From CBDIHH01 sp965279095 (GTDB lineage: Bacteria; Pseudomonadota; Alphaproteobacteria; Caulobacterales; Caulobacteraceae): 64,000 nucleotides of DNA. Position 1 is the stretch's first letter; every line of letters starts with the position of its first letter. Made by a program: the position numbers and the translations under genes. This document shows, in pieces, positions 60,502-64,000 of the stretch. Where the stretch lies: the NCBI GenBank assembly GCA_965279095.1, contig CBDIHH010000006.1, forward strand, positions 124,001-188,000, in the 5' to 3' direction. The notes beneath the pieces are model-generated. The model was not told the DNA's origin, did no database searches, and worked only from the letters and a program-made list of their open reading frames with translations.

Positions 60502-61680
60502 CTACTTCCAGGCGCCGAAGGTGAACCAGGAGACGCCGCCGAAGCCGGGGCGGGCCTTGACCTTGCCCAGGGCGCAGTCCTCGAACTCCTGATCGGTGAC
60601 CGTGCCGACGTTCAGGATCTGGTTCTGGATGTAGTTCTCTTCCTTGAACCCGGCGCCGACGACGAGATCCTTGGGAACCTCGGCGCGGAATTGCTGGTAG
60701 CTGGGCTCGTTGTTGTACCAGGTGTCCCAGTCGAGGTAGAAGTCGTGGTACGCATCCACTTCGCTGCCGGGGGGCAGTTCGAACTGGATCATCAGGCCGC
60801 CCGGCTTCAGCACCCGGTAGCACTCCTTCAGCACCGCCTTGGTCACCTTCACGGGGATCTCGTGGAAGAAGAAGCTGGAGGTGATGAAGTCGACGCTGTT
60901 GTCCGGGAAGTCGAGCTTCTCGGCGTTCTGCTGGCTGAAGTGGATCTTGCGGCCGGTGGCCTCGGCGCGGGCGTGGCCGTAGCGCAGCACCGGCGCGGCG
61001 ACATCGATCCCGTGCACCTCGGCGTCGGGGAAGGCGTCCTTGTAGGGGAAGGTGTTGGTGCCCGCGGTGCAGCCCAGGTCGACGATCACCTTGGGGTGGA
61101 AGTCGGGATACCGGACCTTGATGAACTGGGCGATGGTGGCGCCCGGCCCGCCGCGCATATAGCCCTTCAGGGCGCCGCCGAACACCACGGTGCCGTAGGT
61201 GTTGCGGGCCCCCTGCAGCACGTCGTCTTCGGCGTGCTCGGTGTGGAAGCAGCCGGGCATCAGGTGGACGTCCACCTCGGACACGTAGCGGGGGGTGGGC
61301 AGCTTCGGGTTCAGGCGCAGGGTGCCCCCGGCGGGGTTCTTGGCCCGGGCCTCGGAGGCGGCGCTGATCAGCTTGCCGGCGTTGCGTTCCAGCTGCGGGC
61401 GCACCGACTCGAAGGTCATCTCCTGGGCGTTGACGCGCAGGGAGGTGAAGAAGCGATAGATGCGCTTGTCTTCCATCGCCGCCTTGACCTCGCGGCCGGT
61501 CTTCGGCGCCTTGCCGGCCTTGGTCAGACCCGGCTCGACGGTCTCCTGGTAGGTCTTCTTCATGTCCGCGCCGACGTCCATCAGGACCGTTTTGCGCAGG
61601 GTGGAGATGAAGGCCTGGCGGCCCGCCTCGTAGCCGTTGGGCTTGGCGATGGTGTCGACGTTCTCGACGGACTTGGACAT
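60502..61680 (-). CDS. Class I SAM-dependent methyltransferase
   Basis: 392 residues. The C-terminal ~220 residues are a methyltransferase domain: motif I VIVDLGCTAGTNTFPYKDAF, motif II HGIDVAAPVLRYGHARAEA, motif III region NAEKLDFPDNSVDFITSSFF and VLKPGGLMIQFELPPG. The N-terminal ~170 residues have no recognised domain; they start SKSVENVDTIAKPNGYEAG and contain YRFFTSLRVNAQEMTFESV. Substrate unknown. ATG 61680 is preceded by a ribosome binding site (GGAGGTCCCC read on the coding strand as CCGAGGTCC). The divergent DUF169 gene starts 144 bp away. Confidence 0.9.
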   Translation of the reverse strand: MSKSVENVDTIAKPNGYEAGRQAFISTLRKTVLMDVGADMKKTYQETVEPGLTKAGKAPKTGREVKAAMEDKRIYRFFTSLRVNAQEMTFESVRPQLERNAGKLISAASEARAKNPAGGTLRLNPKLPTPRYVSEVDVHLMPGCFHTEHAEDDVLQGARNTYGTVVFGGALKGYMRGGPGATIAQFIKVRYPDFHPKVIVDLGCTAGTNTFPYKDAFPDAEVHGIDVAAPVLRYGHARAEATGRKIHFSQQNAEKLDFPDNSVDFITSSFFFHEIPVKVTKAVLKECYRVLKPGGLMIQFELPPGSEVDAYHDFYLDWDTWYNNEPSYQQFRAEVPKDLVVGAGFKEENYIQNQILNVGTVTDQEFEDCALGKVKARPGFGGVSWFTFGAWK

Positions 61681-61824
61681 GGGGACCTCCGAAAGTCAGA
61701 TACAGAGTATCGGGCGCCGGGGGCCCGGCGGCAAGGCCCGCGCCGAGGCGCGGCGTTTGCCTTGGGGCGGCGGGCGGAGCAGACTCCGCGCGGCGCCCGA
61801 CCCGGGCGCGGAGGCAGCTTATCC

Positions 61825-62592
61825 ATGACCGACTGGGCCGAGGTGATCGACGACCTCGAAGGCTTGCTGAAGCTGCGCAGCATTCCCTTCGGCATGAAGC
61901 TGTATGAGCGCCGCGAGGACATGGAGGCCATCCGTGGGGTGCGCCGTCCCACGGCGGTGCACACCCTGGACCAGATCGTCGGCCAGGCGGCCCGGCTGGG
62001 CTGGACGGTGGGCGTCGTCGCTGAGGACCTGGTGGGCGACCAGTGCCGCGCGGTGGTCGGTCTCGGCGCCGCCAAGACCCCCGAATGGCGCTCCGGGCGG
62101 CATATGACCGACGTCTGGTTCAGCACTGACGAGGACGCCCAGGCGCACCAGGGCGCCATGCACTGCGTGCCCGACGGCCGCTACCAGGCCCTGGCGGTGG
62201 GGCCCCTGCGCAGCGGCAAGCTGGATCCGCCGGACATCGCCCTGTTCTACGCCACCCCCGGGGCGATGATGTATTTCATCAACGGGCTGCAGTGGTCCGG
62301 CTACAAGCGGTTCGACTGGAGCGTGGTGGGCGAATCCGCCTGCGCCGACTCCTGGGGCCGGGCCCTCGCGACGCGCGAGGCCAGCCTGTCGATCCCCTGC
62401 TTCGCCGAGCGACGCTATGGCGGGGTGCTCGACGACGAGATGCTGATGGCCGTGCCGCCTGAGGACCTGGCCCGGGCCATCGCCGGGATGAAGGCCCTGT
62501 CCAAGCGCGGCCTGCGCTATCCCTTCCCCCAGTACGGCGTGCAGCAGGACGTCCGCGCCGGCATGGGGGTCAGCTACCCGGCGCCGACCTAG
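61825..62592 (+). CDS. DUF169 domain protein
   Basis: 255 residues of the DUF169 family: DDLEGLLKLRSIPFGMKLYE, a cysteine in LVGDQCRAVVGLGAA, CVPDGRYQALAVGPL, the FYATPGAMMYFINGLQWSGY segment, ESACADSWGRALATREASLS, and LSIPCFAERRYGG with a second conserved Cys. DUF169 proteins are cytosolic, occur in archaea and bacteria and have no assigned reaction. It is divergent from the methyltransferase gene, sharing a 144-bp intergenic region, so co-regulation is plausible. It ends in a CTAG shared with the convergent NRDE gene. Confidence 0.9.
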   Translation: MTDWAEVIDDLEGLLKLRSIPFGMKLYERREDMEAIRGVRRPTAVHTLDQIVGQAARLGWTVGVVAEDLVGDQCRAVVGLGAAKTPEWRSGRHMTDVWFSTDEDAQAHQGAMHCVPDGRYQALAVGPLRSGKLDPPDIALFYATPGAMMYFINGLQWSGYKRFDWSVVGESACADSWGRALATREASLSIPCFAERRYGGVLDDEMLMAVPPEDLARAIAGMKALSKRGLRYPFPQYGVQQDVRAGMGVSYPAPT

Positions 62593-63296
62593 AAACCGGG
62601 CCAGCGGAAGGTCAGGCGGGCCCGCCCGGCGGGGGCGGCGTCGGCGTCGTAGAGTTGTTCCTCGATGACGCCGCTACCGTCGCGGCCCACGGCCGCCACT
62701 GTGCTGCAGCGGGTGCCGTAGTCGGGGTGGCGGACGAACACCCCGGCGCCGGGGGCCCCAGGCTCGGCGGCGCGCTCGCTGCGCAGGGCGTCGAACAGCG
62801 GGTCGAAAGCGTCGCCCGGGCCGTCCAGCCACTGCGCCAGGGCCGCGTTGAGCTCGGCGGTCTTGGCCGAGGCCTCGCCGACCGGCCCGTTGGACAGGCC
62901 GTGGATCCCCGCGCCGAGCGCCGTCGCGCGAACCGGTCGGTTGGTCAGGATCCGCGCCCCGCCCTCGCTGACCGTCACCAGGTTGAAGGGGTTGTAGCGG
63001 GCGAGGTCGTCGTCGGTGGCCAGGCCCTTGAGGACGTCGCTGACCAGGCGGCCCCGGGAGGGCGCCGTCGGGTCTGGCGGTCCCGCGCCTCGCAGGTTGG
63101 TCACGGCGGCCAGGCCATGGCTGGAGACCCCCAGCCAGGCGCCCCCAGACACCAGGTCGCGGCCGGCGCGGATGTCGGGGTCGTCGGGCCAGGCCGCCAG
63201 GGGCGCGCTGGCCCGGGCGTGGCGCTCGTCACGATTGGCGATGAGCACCACGGCCCAGCGCGGGCCGACGTCGAGGGACAGGGAGAGGATGCACAT
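62589..63296 (-). CDS. NRDE family protein (TANGO2-like)
   Basis: 235 residues beginning MCILSLSLDVGPRWAVVLIA and NRDERHARASAP, the defining NRDE tetrapeptide near residue 21 and N-terminal Cys2 characteristic of TANGO2/NRDE proteins. Later LVSGGAWLGVSSHGLAAVTN and YNPFNLVTVSEG are family stretches; TRCSTVAAVGRDG ends the core. In eukaryotes TANGO2 is linked to heme trafficking or lipid handling; the bacterial function is unknown. Converges with DUF169 (shared CTAG). Confidence 0.92.
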   Translation of the reverse strand: MCILSLSLDVGPRWAVVLIANRDERHARASAPLAAWPDDPDIRAGRDLVSGGAWLGVSSHGLAAVTNLRGAGPPDPTAPSRGRLVSDVLKGLATDDDLARYNPFNLVTVSEGGARILTNRPVRATALGAGIHGLSNGPVGEASAKTAELNAALAQWLDGPGDAFDPLFDALRSERAAEPGAPGAGVFVRHPDYGTRCSTVAAVGRDGSGVIEEQLYDADAAPAGRARLTFRWPGF

Positions 63297-63356
63297 GGGT
63301 CCCAGGAGAATAGGGCGGCGGACCGGCGTCCGCCACCACCCGGGGACCCCGGGGAG

Positions 63357-63995
63357 TCAGGGGCAGCGGACCCGGGTCTGCGCGCGGCTGCGGCGCACGT
63401 CATAGCGGCTGCTCTGGCTGACCGTATAGGCCCGGGCGGTGGAGTAGCCATAGGCCTGGCCGCCGCCATAGCCGGGGGGCGGGCCGGCGTAGCCGCCGTC
63501 GTGGTAGCCGCCCTCGGCATAGGTCTCCTGGCTGTAGCCCTCGGCCGAATAGCCGCCCGATTGATACTGGCGGGAGGACTCGTAGCGACCCTCCTCGCGG
63601 CCGGACGCATAGCGCGCGTAGCCGCCGCGCGCCGCATAGGCGCGGTCCGGCGCGCCGTAGAGTTCGGGTCCGGTCTCGCGCCGGGCATAGGCTCCCGAGC
63701 GGCTGTGGCGAGCGGCGTCCCGGCGGACCTGACGGTGTGCGACCGCCGCCTGACGGCGGTGTGTCGGGCCTCCGGCGAGGGCGACGGCGCGGGGCGGGGC
63801 CTTGACCGCGGGGGGCGCGGCCATGGCCGGGGCGGCGGCCTGGACGCCGGCCTTGCCCTGGTCGCAGGCGCAGGGGGCGGGCGCGGGCGGGGGCCCCTTG
63901 ACCTCCGCCTGGGCGGCCACTTGTGGGGCCTGGGGTTTGCAGGCGGCGAGCCCGGCGGCCAGGGCGCCGATCAGCAGGACATGTTTGAGAGCCAC
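63357..63995 (-). CDS. Putative lipoprotein with Tyr/Gly-rich C-terminal half
   Basis: 212 residues starting at GTG 63995. The N-terminus MALKHVLLIGALAAGLAACK has a lipobox (LAAC). An Ala/Pro-rich part follows (PPPAPAPCACDQGK), then basic stretches (HRRQAAVAHRQVRRDAARHS), and the last ~110 residues are rich in Tyr, Gly, Ser and Arg with loose repeats such as GGYSAEGYSQETYAEGGYHD and YAGPPPGYGGGQAYGYST. The composition suggests an intrinsically disordered surface or periplasmic tail. No family recognised. The gene may be complete, since its start is inside the window, but upstream context is cut off. Confidence 0.65.
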   Translation of the reverse strand: MALKHVLLIGALAAGLAACKPQAPQVAAQAEVKGPPPAPAPCACDQGKAGVQAAAPAMAAPPAVKAPPRAVALAGGPTHRRQAAVAHRQVRRDAARHSRSGAYARRETGPELYGAPDRAYAARGGYARYASGREEGRYESSRQYQSGGYSAEGYSQETYAEGGYHDGGYAGPPPGYGGGQAYGYSTARAYTVSQSSRYDVRRSRAQTRVRCP

Positions 63996-64000
63996 GGGGT

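Overview
This is chromosomal DNA from a Caulobacterales alphaproteobacterium, most likely a Phenylobacterium/Caulobacter relative. The support is the very high GC content, a CcrM-type GANTC methyltransferase gene, a PdeA-type phosphodiesterase with a GEDEF motif and an Arg-Gly C-terminus, an alphaproteobacterial F0 operon with both b' and b subunits, and the order mutY-dciA-dsbA-like pair-smc. No species can be named from the sequence alone. No rRNA, tRNA, CRISPR array, prophage or intact insertion sequence was found.

Layout. 1-11.7 kb: an aa3-type cytochrome c oxidase operon (coxB, coxA, ctaB, a small membrane protein, ctaG, coxC, DUF983, surf1) runs into thrC, an M16 peptidase, a GNAT acetyltransferase and pdeA. 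11.8-14.6 kb: yqgE, a peroxiredoxin, the Sua5-type tRNA modification gene, then a DUF4160/DUF2442 pair. 14.6-16 kb: a lower-GC accessory pocket with an orphan lipoprotein and a FitA-like antitoxin without an intact toxin. 16-24.7 kb: metabolic and envelope genes (FAD oxidase, yaaA, bdhA, Nudix, SPFH/NfeD pair), mutY, dciA and two DsbA-like proteins. 24.7-33 kb: smc, DUF2147, the glutathione-dependent formaldehyde pathway (frmA, fghA), a cytochrome c and a DEAD-box helicase. 33.3-35.9 kb: the F0 ATP synthase operon. 36-44.8 kb: argS, ispH, thrB, rnhA and ccrM. 44.9-56 kb: a mostly minus-strand block with rnhB, a large soluble hybrid histidine kinase, a degenerate glucokinase homologue, a DAACS symporter, tag and ygfZ. 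56-64 kb: a GT9 glycosyltransferase, a dihydroorotase-family protein, an MFS transporter, a methyltransferase, DUF169, an NRDE protein and a Tyr/Gly-rich lipoprotein.

The most unusual feature is a dense set of structured intergenic repeats in at least five sequence families. The commonest (called type A here) pairs a C-rich/G-rich hairpin with a second hairpin that has a three-base loop. The second stem differs in sequence between copies but still pairs. One type A copy (40280-40769) has a DUF559 (Vsr-like endonuclease fold) gene exactly between its two arms. One single arm lies in frame inside ygfZ, and others supply the ribosome binding sites of surf1 and the M16 peptidase gene. This suggests a mobile or formerly mobile palindromic element possibly served by a DUF559 nuclease, comparable in logic to REP/RAYT systems. 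The mobility and the role of DUF559 are inference.

Regulatory sites that can be read: a near-consensus FNR/FixK box upstream of the cytochrome c gene, a -35/-10 promoter before atpI, and a GANTC site next to the ccrM start codon with a CtrA-like box further upstream.
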